Positions 8,818 through 17,271 of a stretch of 36,643 bases of DNA are shown one piece after another; the first letter of the stretch is position 1, and each line of letters begins with the position of its first letter. Made by a program: the position numbers and the translations under genes. Origin of the DNA: Baffinella frigidus (lineage: Eukaryota > Cryptophyceae > Cryptomonadales > Baffinellaceae); NCBI GenBank assembly GCA_026770585.1, contig MU646363.1:228648-265290 (forward strand). The letters run 5' to 3'. A model generated the notes under the pieces. The model worked only from the letters and a program-made list of their open reading frames with translations, was not told the origin of the DNA and searched no databases.

Positions 8818-8935
8818 AGCCGAGGCCAGAATCCGGCCTCAGTTTTTTCGTTTTAAAAGTCCTTTTCCCTCAGGATTCAGGTAAAAGTTTTTTAAATCCT
8901 TTCATATTGAATGACGTCCTCGCTCGGCAGCGGGA
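8818..8935. mobile_element. Element ending CGTCCTCGCTCGGCAGCGGG
   Basis: Starts with hairpin GAGGCCAGAATCCGGCCTC, then TTTTAAAAGTC...CAGGATTCAGGT. Related sequences lie at 17925-18077 (reverse), 28857-28975 and 35870-35990. Confidence 0.55.
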
Positions 8936-9639
8936 TACCGGTATTGTAAGCGCAACGTGCATGCAGATCTTCTCCCTGAAGGATTACCGGTGCAAATACC
9001 GGTATTTTACTTAACGTACGAAACGTCAAGGATTACCATTTCGGGATGAAATTGCTGATTGGGAGTTGGCAAAATAACGTTTTGCTAAACATACGAAACG
9101 GCTCCAACGCCACGCCAAATATGAGATGGAATCTATTAGGTGGCGGGGCTAGAATATAGATGTAGACATTAGAATAGAGATATAGACACATAATCATTTA
9201 GGTGACGGGACTAGAATAGTGATATAGAGAGAGAATCTATAGGGTGGTTGGAGTAGAACCGCAAGGGGGCGCTGGTGTCGGAAATATCCACTTATGGGTT
9301 ATTCACAAAATCCCGTTGTAGTCCGCTGTGTGGTGGGTGTTGGCGTGGGGCAGAACCGCAAAGTGGCGCTGGTGTCAAATTCTAGCTGCAGGGTACAGGG
9401 TTCAGGGCTTAGGGTTTATGATTCAGGTTTAGGGGTAAGGGTTTATTGGACCGCAAGGGGGCGCTGGGGCCAAATTGTAGCTGAAGGGTTCAAAGCTTAG
9501 GGCATAGGTTTTAAACTCTAAGGTTTAGGGTTTATTGAACCGCAAGGGGGCGCTGGTGTCGGCAACCCGGATCTGCTCCATCGCCGCCGCCGGACAAGTT
9601 TCTAGACTAAACTTGGCTTGGCGTTGGAGCCATTTTCGT

Positions 9640-9732
9640 GCTTTTTCTTCGTATACTGTTGTATACTCGGTGATATATGACTCTGGGTAGGTGACTCTCT
9701 AGAGCATCTTTCTGCTCTCGCGTGTCGCCTCC
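9640..9732 (-). mobile_element. Repeat shared with 23668-23757
   Basis: About 90 bases match the plus strand of 23668-23757 with one visible difference; a weaker relative is at 11575-11650. It contains GTATACnnnnGTATAC-like symmetry. Near identity implies a recent copy. Confidence 0.65.
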
Positions 9733-9815
9733 CAGAGCAATACCAAGATTTGCACCGAATATCTTTTAGATGGACGCGATGCGAAATAGAATCTACTAGG
9801 TGGTTGGAGTAGCAC

Positions 9816-9879
9816 CGCAAGGGGGCGCTGGTGTCGGCAACGTGCACTCGGATCTTCTCCATCGCCGCCGCCGCCGCAC
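9816..9879 (-). CDS. Exon AAAAAMEKIRVHVADTSAPL
   Basis: The 64-bp segment lies between acceptor AAAACCAG and donor CG|GTGCTA, with two carried bases at each end. It encodes AAAAAMEKIRVHVADTSAPL. The Ala run comes from a GCG repeat. About nine partial copies over 8587-10372 keep GT directly after TTGCG, even where the bases that follow differ, which marks the true donor. Third-position changes (CGA/CGC/CGG, AAG/AAA) and an in-frame loss of two codons in the 9540-9597 copy support the frame. The leftover CG joins the C that opens exon 7553-7664 to give Arg. Confidence 0.6.
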
Positions 9880-9907
9880 CTGGTTTTGGTCCGATTTTAA
9901 GAGGGAA

Positions 9908-10008
9908 ACGTCCTGAAAACCGGGTAGTTAGGCCTACGGTATTGCCTACGGTAGACCGTAGGGCTCCTAGGACCTATGTTTCGTAGGACCCCCCTAGGCT
10001 CCTACGGC
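9908..10008. mobile_element. TAGGSTAACG-family element, truncated
   Basis: Left end AACGTCCTGAAAACCGGGTA and inner CCTACGGTATTGCCTACGGT; right half lost at an exon shard. Confidence 0.6.
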
Positions 10009-10124
10009 CACCCGGATCTTCTCCATCGCCGCCGCCGCCGCAACTGCGTTTTGATCAGGTTTGACTCAGCGTCTGTGTTTTGATATGGTTCGAGAAATGT
10101 ATTTTGTTTTGATTTGATTCGATA

Positions 10125-10197
10125 CAGGCGCTGCGCCACGCACCCTCGCCGCCTGCAGCCCGTCGGGAAGCGCCTCAAATTCCAGGGAGTGCACGAA
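10125..10197 (-). CDS. Exon-like segment FVHSLEFEALPDGLQAARVR
   Basis: The minus strand reads FVHSLEFEALPDGLQAARVR and then GAAPVS, with a possible donor GTATCG near 10124-10129. The 5' side is cut by a foldback element (10209-10337), so the acceptor is not seen. Composition is unlike the surrounding repeats. Single copy; no domain recognised. Confidence 0.42.
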
Positions 10198-10208
10198 CAA
10201 TCTAATTT

Positions 10209-10337
10209 GGAAACGGTTTTAATTGAAGACCATTAGATTCAATGAAAATTACTACACGAATGCTTTGATACTACTAGTAAAACTCATTACGTGCGGTAAA
10301 TTTCATTGTCAGAAAGTTTTGAATTGAAACGGTTTCC
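10209..10337. mobile_element. Small foldback with ACTACACG core
   Basis: GGAAACGGTTTTAATT/AATTGAAACGGTTTCC arms and a core like the TTATCCGGGG family. It cuts the 5' side of segment 10125-10197. Confidence 0.65.
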
Positions 10338-10485
10338 CTATGAGATCTTCTCCATCGCCGCCGCCGCCGCGCCTGGTTTTGTTTTGATTTGATTCAGCAC
10401 ACTCGATGTTGTTCCGATGTGATTCAGCACCTGCGTTTTGATCCGATTTGATTCAGCTGAATTTCATCTCGCAACATATCACGCG

Positions 10486-10608
10486 AGAGGGATCAAAAAT
10501 CCTCCACTTTTGACATCTTTCAAGGAAAACCCCTGAATTTTTAAGTCAACCACGTCAGATCTTACGTGGATAAGGTGTCGGTTTCCCTCGATCATTCTGG
10601 CGTGGTAC
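10486..10608. mobile_element. MITE, CCACGCCAGA family member
   Basis: Closely related to 12616-12741 (TCCACTTTTGACATCTTTC, ATAAGGTGTCGGTTTCCCTC), ending TCTGGCGTGGTA. Confidence 0.6.
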
Positions 10609-10859
10609 CAGAATGGGTCATGATTTATGATATTTTAGGAATGTATTTTATGCCTAACATAACGTTTACACTCATATCTTCGGTGGTGGAAGCCGTAAGA
10701 AGCGGGACAGTTTCTGTCTTGTTCCGAAATTGATTTTGATGCCGTCGGTGCGCCGCATTTTCAGAATGATTCGAACCTTGTATGTTCCTGATCTATCAGA
10801 GCCTCGCTGGGGATGCATACATGGCGGCCGTGCTAGCATTAATAAACGTGTCGATTGGT
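10609..10859. other. Gene-free stretch with shared segment
   Basis: 10672-10735 (ATCTTCGG, GGAAGCC, GCGGGACAG, TGTTCCGAAATT) matches 14948-15010. It is probably another element. No exon seen. Confidence 0.4.
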
Positions 10860-10998
10860 CCACTTAGCAGTGACCGAAGACCTTTTCACCTTGAATTCAA
10901 GGCGAAATTCCGGTTAGGTTAGAGGGCAATGGATTAGATTCTAGTACAAACCGTTTAGATTGACTGTATCCGTGAAGTCCCCGGTGGCTGATAAGTGG
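10860..10998 (-). mobile_element. MITE, CCACTTAGCAG family
   Basis: Minus-strand match to 32741-32878; ends CCACTTAGCAG/CTGATAAGTGG, inner GAATTCAAGGCGAAATTCCG. Confidence 0.65.
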
Positions 10999-11088
10999 CT
11001 GGTGACGGTTGGTGTTCAAATAAGGGCAGATGTCGACGGTCAACGTTTGGACCTGGGAAGAGCGGCACGGCGCCTTCTAGCAAGGCCT

Positions 11089-11203
11089 CGCTCTGCCGGG
11101 GTAAAACTGCGCTCGCCATAAAAGCGTTTTAGTTGCCCTTCTGTACCGGAGTTTCTGCTCTAAATGTTTTTTATGGCGAGCCCGGTTTTAATCAGGCAAA
11201 GCT
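11089..11203. mobile_element. Inverted-repeat element CTCTGCCGGG
   Basis: CTCTGCCGGGGTAAAACTGC ... GGTTTTAATCAGGCAAAGCT with inner GCTCGCCATA/TATGGCGAGC. Related to the outer element at 21507-21898. Confidence 0.6.
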
Positions 11204-11412
11204 AGGACCGGGGGGGAGCTCAGGCACGGCGGATTCCTCGCTGGCTGGCCGACTATTCGCAAGTTGACGTGCTGGGTTTGCGGTACAAATCTGTCAACTT
11301 TGGAGGAGAAAAGAGCCCGGGCTGACCACACAGCGAGCTTCGAAGGGATTTTCTGCCAAAATTGCAGGCAGTTTCCAAAACGATGTTTCTGAAAAGATGC
11401 CTGGTGAGACCT

Positions 11413-11548
11413 TGATCCGGGGAAATCTATTGTTCTTTCATCCGATGGCAATGAAAATCACTACACAATTCTTAAAATATTACTAGCAAGAACGAATTGT
11501 GTAGTAATTTTCATTGCCGTCAAACGAAAGAAAAATAGGTTTCCCCGT
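11413..11548. mobile_element. Foldback MITE, TTATCCGGGG family
   Basis: GATCCGGGGAAATCTATTGT ... AAAAATAGGTTTCCCCG with the ACTACACAATTC core. Confidence 0.75.
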
Positions 11549-11892
11549 CCGTGTCGTGTGGCCTCCGGGGAGGTCACACGAGAGAGAAGATCATCACGAG
11601 GGACCTGCCCAGAGTCGTATATCACCAAGTATACAACGTATACGAAGATAAACCTGGGGGGAACCCCTTCGAGCGCGGGTGCGCGGATGGGAACCTATTT
11701 ACATGTGGGGTTGTAAACATTTGTACCAGGATAGGGTATTCCAACGTCGTGACTGTGCTAATTTCGCAGAGCTACGTGACCAATCTCACGAAAGTTACTA
11801 CACAAAGGCTACATCTCGGTTTTAATTAGGCCCCTCTAGAATTCTCGTGTGGAGGGACCTGGGGGGAGAGGCACGGCGCCTTCGAGCGCGGG
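11549..11892. other. Gene-free stretch with element pieces
   Basis: GTGTGGCCTCCGG/GGAGGTCACACGAG near 11555-11585, a diverged relative of 9640-9732, and TAGGCCCCTCTAGAATTC, also near 32053. No exon seen. Confidence 0.45.
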
Positions 11893-12093
11893 CGCGCGGA
11901 TGAACTGCACCGCTTCAAAGTCCCGGTCCAGCCTGCAAACCCACAAAATTGTTTTTTGTGCGTCAGCATTTTCGTTTATTCACGCTTCGTGCGTTTCTAC
12001 ACCAGGATTTAAGATTTAAAAAAATCCTGGTGCGGGAAAAGCGCGAGGCGTGGATGAACTGCACCGCTTCGAAGTCGCGGTCCAGCCTGCAAA
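11893..12093 (-). pseudogene. Two shards of the LDRDFEAVQ segment
   Basis: Copies at 11893-11938 and 12044-12093 keep the acceptor TTTGCAG|G and read LDRDFEAVQFI. Between them lies a partly palindromic stretch (11995-12035, ACCAGGATTT...AAATCCTGGT). Confidence 0.5.
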
Positions 12094-12565
12094 GCGCGAA
12101 ACGTTGCGGGATCAGGACATGATGAGTGCGATATCGTTGCAAGATTAGGACGTGAGAGTGCAAAGCGTTGCGAGATCAGGACGCGAGGAGCGCGAAACGT
12201 TGCGAGATTAGGATACGCGGAACGAAGAGGTGCGCAATCAGGACACGCGGTCTGCACCGCTTCGAAGTCCCGGTCCAGCCTGCAAACGAGCAATATATTT
12301 GTGCGTCAGCGTTTTGAAATCCTTGTGCAGAAAAGCGCAAAGCGTTGCGAGATCAGGACACGCGGAACAAAGAGGTGCGTAATCAGGACACGCGGAGTGC
12401 GAAGCGTTGTTACATGAGGACACGTAATGCGAAGAGTTGCGAGATCAGGACACGCGTAGCGCAAAGCGTTGCGAGATCAGGACGTGAGGACATGAGGTCG
12501 CGAGATCAGGACACGCGGATTGCAAAGCGTTGCGAGATCAGGACATGCGGAGCGTGAAGCGTCGC
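12090..12565 (+). repeat. Minisatellite GCGTTGCGAGATCAGGACAC
   Basis: Imperfect units of about 27-33 bases (GAGATCAGGACACGCGGAGC) in two blocks, 12100-12250 and 12335-12560, around the LDRDFEAVQ exon-like segment. Confidence 0.8.
12245..12285 (-). CDS. Exon-like segment LDRDFEAVQ
   Basis: A good acceptor (CTCGTTTGCAG) is followed, after one carried base, by LDRDFEAVQ. Copies at 12044-12093 and 11893-11938 continue F-I-(H/R). Differences fall at third positions (CGG/CGC, TTC/TTT), supporting the frame. I cannot place the donor, and the phase-1 start does not fit the phase-0 end of exon 13890-13985. It may be a shard of an exon whose intact copy is elsewhere. A minisatellite runs on both sides. 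Confidence 0.38.
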
Positions 12566-12615
12566 GAGATCGCACCGGCACGCAGCAGGTGAGCTGCTCG
12601 GACGCGAAGACCTTC

Positions 12616-12741
12616 CCACGCCAGAACGCTCGAAACATCCACTTTTGACATCTTTCCGTAGAAATCCCCTGAATACTTAAGTGAACGACGCCAGATCTGG
12701 CGTGGATAAGGCGTCGGTTTCCCTCGAACCCTCTTGCGTGG
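12616..12741. mobile_element. MITE, CCACGCCAGA family
   Basis: Ends CCACGCCAGAACG / CTTGCGTGG. The centre carries ACGCCAGATCTGGCGTGG, a second copy of the end motif as a palindrome. Confidence 0.68.
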
Positions 12742-13034
12742 TCTCGATTCCTCTCTGCGACGGTGAGATTCTGCTGTACACAAGTTGACATTCCGGGTGT
12801 GTGGTACAAATCCGTCAACTTTGGAGGGCAGAAGCGCCCGGGCTCGCCAAGCTGGTGAGTCCAAATAGACGGAGACAGGGCGGGGATTCCGGGAGTGACT
12901 GGGAGTATTTTGGTATGTTGTTTGGGAGGTTATTTTGGTATTTTGGTTGAAGGGTTATTTTGGTTATTTTGGTTTGTTGTTTGAACCCTGAGAGTTCCGC
13001 ACCGGGACGCGGGGTGAGCCGCTCGGCGGCAATC

Positions 13035-13155
13035 TTTTAATTAAAAAAACCTCGGTAATAAAATTTACTACACAGAACGGTCTTTCCTAGTAATATTAAA
13101 GCAAACGTGTGGTAATTTTCAGTGAAATCCAGTTTTGTGAATTAAAAGTGTTTCC
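13035..13155. mobile_element. Small foldback with ACTACACAG core
   Basis: AATTAAAAAAACC...AAAATTTACTACACA and GTGGTAATTTTCAGTG...GAATTAAAAGTG arms. Confidence 0.55.
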
Positions 13156-13174
13156 GCATTAAATCGGTGTGCGC

Positions 13175-13233
13175 AAATCAGAGTGAGAGCGAAAGCGCTA
13201 GGAGTCCTAGCGCTTTCGCTCTCACTCTGATTT
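13175..13233. repeat. Perfect 29-bp inverted repeat, 1-base centre
   Basis: AAATCAGAGTGAGAGCGAAA plus nine more bases are mirrored exactly after one base. No other copy seen. Confidence 0.85.
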
Positions 13234-13494
13234 TCTCTCACCGTACCGCACGCGTAACGACAGCAAACGACCCCACGGATTCCGGGAGTGACCAGGCCCC
13301 TATCCCTGAAGTGCCCAGTAGGCGCATACGCCCTACGGTAGGGCCCTAGGACCTGCCTATGGGCGAGTTAGGGTGAATATTCACCCTATGGGCACTTAAG
13401 GGATACGAGGCTGCGTCGATCCCGAAGTTACTATGCTGGTTTGTATTTTGGAACGCTATAGGGTTCTGCACCTGGATTCGCAAGACTGTGGTAT

Positions 13495-13643
13495 CCACGC
13501 AGGGCTGGAGGAGGGGGTATTATAAAGTCAAATGTTTGAGTGAAATGGTATTCAAAAGTCAATTTTGGGAAGAAAACGGCTCCAAGGGCGACTCAACGGC
13601 TCAAAGGGCGACCCTGGAATACCCCCCGAAGGGCCCTGCGTGG
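13495..13643. mobile_element. 149-bp MITE, CCACGCAGGGC ends
   Basis: CCACGCAGGGC/GCCCTGCGTGG ends. The flanks GACTGTGGTAT and TTACCAAGCTAACACG are continuous at 13790-13818, an empty site. At most one T is duplicated. Confidence 0.75.
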
Positions 13644-13889
13644 TTACCAAGCTAACACGTTGGTGAGTGTTTTCGGTTAAGCCTAGAGGGTTCCGCACCG
13701 GGACGCGCGAGATTGTGCTATCAATAAGTTACTATGTTGGTTTGCATGTAGGTTTGAGCCTAGAGGGTTCCTTCCGCACCATGATGCGCGAGACTGTGGT
13801 ATTACCAAGCTAACACGTCGGTGGTGTTTTGTCTCGTAAGAGTGACCGGGACGATGAGAGTGAGAAAGAGCGAGGAGTGACCGGGACAC

Positions 13890-13985
13890 GGCGGTGAGCT
13901 GCTCGGACGCAAAAGCCTTCTCGATGCCTCTCTGGGAGGCAAGCTTCTGCGCGAGGTCGTTTGCGTCCAGCCTCGATATCGCCGA
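13890..13985 (-). CDS. Exon SAISRLDANDLAQKLASQRG
   Basis: Thirty-two codons (96 bp), phase 0 both sides, lie between acceptor AAATCAG and donor GTGTCCCG. It reads SAISRLDANDLAQKLASQRG, then IEKAFASEQLTA, an amphipathic helix pattern. Partial copies flank it: the 3' half at 12588-12613 and 13008-13030, the 5' half at 14065-14085, 14178-14210, 14330-14352 and 14450-14475. The 14450 copy is broken by a MITE (14476-14663). Confidence 0.62.
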
Positions 13986-13999
13986 CTGATTTAGTGTTT

Positions 14000-14460
14000 A
14001 CGGTTTAGGGTGTGGAGTTGAGGTTTAAGGAGGGTTAGGGAGTGTAGTAAACGTCCAGCCTTGACAGCGCTGCCTGGCTTCGGGGCGAGGGGTTAAGGGT
14101 TGGGGTTTGGGGTGTAGAGTCGTAGCGATGCCCCGATGGGAGGCGAGCTTCTGCTCCAAACGGTTTGGCGTGAGGTCGTTCGCGTCCAGCCTCGATATCG
14201 CTGCCTGCATGTGGGGTTACCGTTTCGGGGTTGAAGGGTTGTGCTTTAGAGGTTAGGGTTTGGGGCGACGGGCTTGGGGGTTAGGTTTGAGGGTTTGGGT
14301 TTGGTTGGGGGTTAGGTTGGAGGGTTTGGGTTTGTAAGCCTCGAGAGCGCTGCCTACTCTCCACCCGAATATCGTACGTCAGGTTTAGGGTTGGGGGTCA
14401 GCGTTTGGGGTGGGGGGGTAATGGTGTGGGGAGAGGCGAGGTTTGGCGAGAGGTCGTTCG
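14000..14460 (+). repeat. Degenerate GGGTTTGGGG/GGGTTTAGG arrays
   Basis: Telomere-like G-rich repeats between exon shards, with runs at 14090-14120, 14255-14330 and 14380-14420. Confidence 0.65.
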
Positions 14461-14475
14461 CGTCCAGCCTCGATA

Positions 14476-14663
14476 CAGTGGACCTACCCTAACACATACC
14501 CGTCGGGCCCGGACTGATTGAGTATGTGTGGAGGGTAGGTATGCGTTATGGTGTCCACCCTTCAGGCATACTTCCTTGCAGGGGAAAATCGGGGGCCGGC
14601 CGAAGGAGTGTGTGTGGAGGGTAAGTATGTGTTACGGTAGCCTGTGTTAGGGTAGGTGGACTG
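14476..14663 (+). mobile_element. 188-bp MITE with TA target duplication
   Basis: Ends CAGTGGACCTACCCTAACAC and its near complement ending GGTGGACTG. It interrupts CCTCGA-TA-TCGCTGCC, which is uninterrupted at 14191-14205. TA is present on both sides, as expected of Tc1/mariner-type (Stowaway-like) non-autonomous elements. No transposase is encoded. Confidence 0.85.
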
Positions 14664-14679
14664 TATCGCTGCCTGCTTG

Positions 14680-14900
14680 CGGGGTTACCGTTTGGGTGTT
14701 TTAAGGGTTGTGCTTTAGAGGTTAGGGTTTGGTGCTTAGGTTTCAGGGTTTGGGGTTCAGGGTTTAGGGGTTGGTGTTTGGGATGAAAGGTCGTGCGCAC
14801 CCAGCCTCAAAAGTACCAGATTGGGATGGGGGATGGGACGCTCCTAAGTTGACAAACGTGTACCGCACACCCCAGAACGTCAACTTGCGGTACACGTTTG
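14680..14900. other. Telomere-like repeats and a hairpin
   Basis: GGGTTTGGGGTTCAGGG repeats to 14780. At 14852-14907, AAGTTGACAAACGTGTACCG and its complement form a hairpin. Confidence 0.55.
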
Positions 14901-15023
14901 TCAACTTAAGATAGCATCATTGTATGCCTAAAATAGCATATTCACCCGTATCTTCGGCGTCGGAAGCCTAAGATAGCGGGACAGGATCTGTCGTGTTCCG
15001 AAATTAGATTGGGGTGCTGGGAC

Positions 15024-15092
15024 CTGGCCCTTGAGAACCTCCTTGCTCTTCCCGTGTGAGACGAGCGAGAACCTGCGCACGTGCCATCTCGC
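15024..15092 (-). CDS. Exon ARWHVRRFSLVSHGKSKEVL (KGQ)
   Basis: Twenty-three codons (69 bp), phase 0 both sides, lie between CACCTGAG and CAG|GTCCCAGC. It reads ARWHVRRFSLVSHGKSKEVL, then KGQ, and is basic. The acceptor lacks a clean pyrimidine tract, so the 5' border is less sure than the donor. No second copy was seen. No domain is recognised. Confidence 0.55.
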
Positions 15093-15133
15093 CTCAGGTG
15101 TTTAACGCTCGCGTCCTTGATTTGTACGGGGTT

Positions 15134-15173
15134 GGGTCACGTTACTACCCGAATATCGAGTAGTAACGTGACC
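15134..15173. repeat. Hairpin GGTCACGTTACTAC
   Basis: Fourteen-base arms around an 11-base loop, resembling the inner palindrome of the CCACTCGAGG family. Confidence 0.65.
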
Positions 15174-15199
15174 AAGCCCTGAGGGCTCAGTGCGAGGAC

Positions 15200-15594
15200 G
15201 GACCCTAGGACGGGCCTGCCTCAGGCGGAGAGAAAAGTTATTTGTGTAGACTTCAGGCGTTTGGCTATTTTGGCGTAGGGGGTTGGGTGTGGGATATTAA
15301 ATCCCGGATGATATCCGGTATTTTGGAACCAGTTGTCCGTTTTGCCCATACCGGTTCACCACACTAGGGATATAGGGTTCAGAAATGGCGGCTGTGGCAG
15401 CGATGGCGTGCGTCGGTCTGTTGTTTACCAATTCACGAAAATTAAAGCAACACACGATAAATGCATAATGTGCTGCAGGTTCAGGGTTCGGGGTCTGTTT
15501 TTTGGTTCAGGCATACAGTTTAGGGGTTACGATCCAGGGTTGAGGTTCGGGGTTCGGGGTTCAGGCGCAGGTTGTAGAGAGTAGCTCATAGAGT
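15200..15594. other. Gene-free stretch
   Basis: TTATTTGTG-containing unique DNA followed by GGGTTCGGGGTT repeats at 15480-15570. No supported exon. Confidence 0.4.
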
Positions 15595-15634
15595 GCAGGT
15601 ATGACTGACCCTGCAGAGGTCCCGAAACCCGTGT

Positions 15635-15774
15635 TTATCCGGGGAAACCTATTTTTCTTTAGTTTGATGGCAAGGAAAATTACTACACCATTCGTTTTTA
15701 TTAGTAATATTAAAGCATTTATGTAGTAATTTGCCTTGCCATCAAACTAAAGAAAAATAGGTTTCCCCGGATAA
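15635..15774. mobile_element. Foldback MITE, TTATCCGGGG family, inside exon shard
   Basis: Complete 140-bp copy. Flanks CCCGTGT and GTGTGTTG, compared with the intact CCCGTGTGTTG at 15912, suggest a GTGT target duplication. Confidence 0.78.
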
Positions 15775-15889
15775 GTGTGTTGAGTCTCGGGGGGGAATCT
15801 CGGACCCCCCAGAGAGGTCCAGTTTATTTCACGCGCGGCGAAACAGGGTCAAAGTTGACTAATACAAAATCTTCTGGATAGCAGTGTAC

Positions 15890-15988
15890 TGACCCCGCGG
15901 AGGTGCCAAGGCCCGTGTGTTGCAGCGCGGCCCCTGTGTAGTGCTCGATGAACGCCTGCGGAGGGTCATGTTTCCCGATCAGCATCCA
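15890..15988 (-). CDS. Exon island with PQAFIEHYTGAALQHTG motif
   Basis: The minus strand is open from the edge of a TAGGGTAACG-family element (15989) down to TCA|GTACAC, reading MLIGKHDPPQAFIEHYTGAA and LQHTGLGTSAGS. This is the longest unbroken copy in an array (15595-17160) in which the same sequence occurs five or more times. Its 5' part (APFFICTMRID or AFFIYAMLIGTH) survives only in other copies. The donor GTACAC coincides with the terminus of another element (15853-15889). PQAFIEHYTG is weakly like HPQGFIKGVS in exon 7553-7664. Whether this or another copy is the expressed exon is unknown. Confidence 0.45.
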
Positions 15989-16074
15989 TAGGGTAACGTC
16001 TTGAAAACTGGGTAGTTCAGCCTACGGTATTGCCTACGGTAGGCCATAGGGCCCTAGGGGGGTTTCTATGAAAC
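15989..16074. mobile_element. TAGGSTAACG-family element, right-truncated
   Basis: Begins TAGGGTAACGTCTTGAAAAC inside an exon shard. A second truncated copy with the same break lies at 16251-16339, so exon piece and element were duplicated together. Confidence 0.65.
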
Positions 16075-16133
16075 ATGCTCCCCGTGTAGTGCTCGATGAA
16101 CGCCTCCGGTGCGAAGAGTTTCCTGGTCAGCAT

Positions 16134-16213
16134 TCCCACACAGCGGACTTCGAAGTGGTTTTTGCATCACCCTTAAGCGATCATACCTATTACCCTACCA
16201 TAGGCAACCCGTA
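16134..16213. mobile_element. CCACACAGCGG-family element, diverged
   Basis: Starts CCCACACAGCGGACTTCGAA; the rest is a decayed match to 17272-17432. Confidence 0.5.
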
Positions 16214-16250
16214 GGCAACCCAGTGCAAAGAGTTTCCCGATCAGTATTCA

Positions 16251-16339
16251 TAGGGTAACGTCTTGAAAACCGGGTAGTTAAGCCTACGGTATTGCCTACG
16301 GTAGGCCGTAGAGCCCTAGGGGGGGTTCCTATGAAACAT
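16251..16339. mobile_element. TAGGSTAACG-family element, right-truncated
   Basis: Near copy of 15989-16074 with the same right break (CTATGAAACATG). Confidence 0.65.
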
Positions 16340-16396
16340 GGCCCCCTTGTAGTGCTGGATGAAGGCCTGCGGTTGGACGTGTGTATTGATGCGCAT

Positions 16397-16531
16397 TTGT
16401 CCGGGAAACCCTATTTTTCTTTCATCTGATGGCAACAAAAATCACTACAAAAATGCTTTAATATCACTCATAAAACCGATTGTGTAGTGATTTTCGTTGC
16501 CATCAGATGAAAGAAACATAGGTTTCCCCGG
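16397..16531. mobile_element. Foldback MITE, TTATCCGGGG family, inside exon shard
   Basis: Flanked by GATGCGCAT on both sides, so a 7-9 base duplication is possible here, unlike the copy at 15635. Confidence 0.75.
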
Positions 16532-16605
16532 ATGCGCATGGTGCAGATGAAGAAGGGAGTGACCGAGTAAACGCCTGCGATGGGACGTGTTTATCGATGC
16601 GCATG

Positions 16606-16817
16606 CCACTCGAGGCTAGAAATGGGACTATTTTAAATGTGGGGTTGTTAAATTTAGTACCTGTCACGGGCAGGCGTGGTCACGTTGCGGGCGGAATTCC
16701 GCCCACAACGTGACCAAACCCCTACATTTGTGTGAAAATTGCTACACACCTCTTTGCCCCCCTTCACTTGTAAACGAATCCCTGTTTTAAAATAGTCACA
16801 CTTCTAGCCTCAAGCGG
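16606..16817. mobile_element. 212-bp MITE, CCACTCGAGG family
   Basis: Inserted between GATGCGCATG and TGGTGCAG of an exon shard. The empty form GATGCGCATGGTGCAG exists at 16532-16546, implying a TG duplication. Contains the palindrome GGGCGGAATTCCGCCC. Confidence 0.8.
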
Positions 16818-16922
16818 TGGTGCAGATGAAGAAGGGAGCGACCCAGTGTCACAAAGATGACATGAGATGAGATCTCACACCTCATTTCCAGGCTCAAGAG
16901 TAGCAACGAAAAGGAGAGGATA

Positions 16923-17110
16923 CAGTCCACCTACCCTAACACAGGCTACCGTAACACATATTTACCCTCCACACATACTCCTTCGGCCGACCCCCGATTT
17001 TCCCCTGCAAGGAAGTATGCCTGAAGGGTGGACACCATAACGCATACCTACCCTCCACACATACTCAGTCAGTCCGGCCCCGACGGGTATGTGTTAGGGT
17101 ACGTCCACTG
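16923..17110 (-). mobile_element. 188-bp MITE, second copy of the TA-flanked family
   Basis: Same length as 14476-14663 in opposite orientation, with TA on both sides. Highly similar throughout. Confidence 0.85.
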
Positions 17111-17271
17111 TAGAGGGTGTGATGTGGGTCCCGATCAGCATGGCGTAGATGAAGAAGGCTTTAAGAAGCTTAAGGGTTATTCAAAGCCTCTTCGACAGCG
17201 CTGTCTCGTTCTATGTGTGCTCACCACTTTGGCAAGCCCAAGCTCTGTCCAAGGCCGTGCGGTTCACCGTT

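Larger units (their letters stand above)
8587..10372 (-). pseudogene. About nine shards of exon 9816-9879
   Basis: Copies of the exon end (plus strand ACCGCAAGGGGGCGCTGG) occur near 8587, 8706, 9250, 9356, 9450 and 9540. Copies of its start (plus strand ATCTTCTCCATCGCCGCC) occur near 9570, 10016 and 10345, and a variant at 8966. They are separated by TTTAGGG-type repeats and by repeats of GATTGGGCGTTGGC (8085, 8385, 8455, 9055). The real exon is embedded in the array. Confidence 0.62.
12588..14475 (-). pseudogene. Shards of exon 13890-13985 and its flanks
   Basis: Donor-side pieces lie at 12570-12613, 13000-13030 and 13685-13712. A flanking segment GCGCGAGACTGTGGTAT repeats near 13480, 13705 and 13785. 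Acceptor-side pieces lie at 14065-14085, 14178-14210, 14330-14352 and 14450-14475. Telomere-like GGGTTTGGGG repeats fill the spaces at 14000-14460. Confidence 0.55.
15595..17160 (-). pseudogene. Array of QAFIEHYTG exon shards with embedded MITEs
   Basis: Besides 15890-15988, copies occur at 15601-15634 plus 15775-15790 (split by 15635-15774), 16076-16135, 16220-16250, 16340-16396 (then 16532-16605 and 16818-16850 after insertions 16397-16531 and 16606-16817), and 17119-17160. Typical readings are APEAFIEHYTGSM, QPQAFIQHYKGAM and PFFICTMRIDKHVPSQAF. They cannot all be exons. Confidence 0.62.

Noticed and set aside
11575-11829. 92-residue plus-strand open frame
   Set aside because: Overlaps a diverged copy of the repeat at 9640-9732 and other element pieces; no splice or codon signal.
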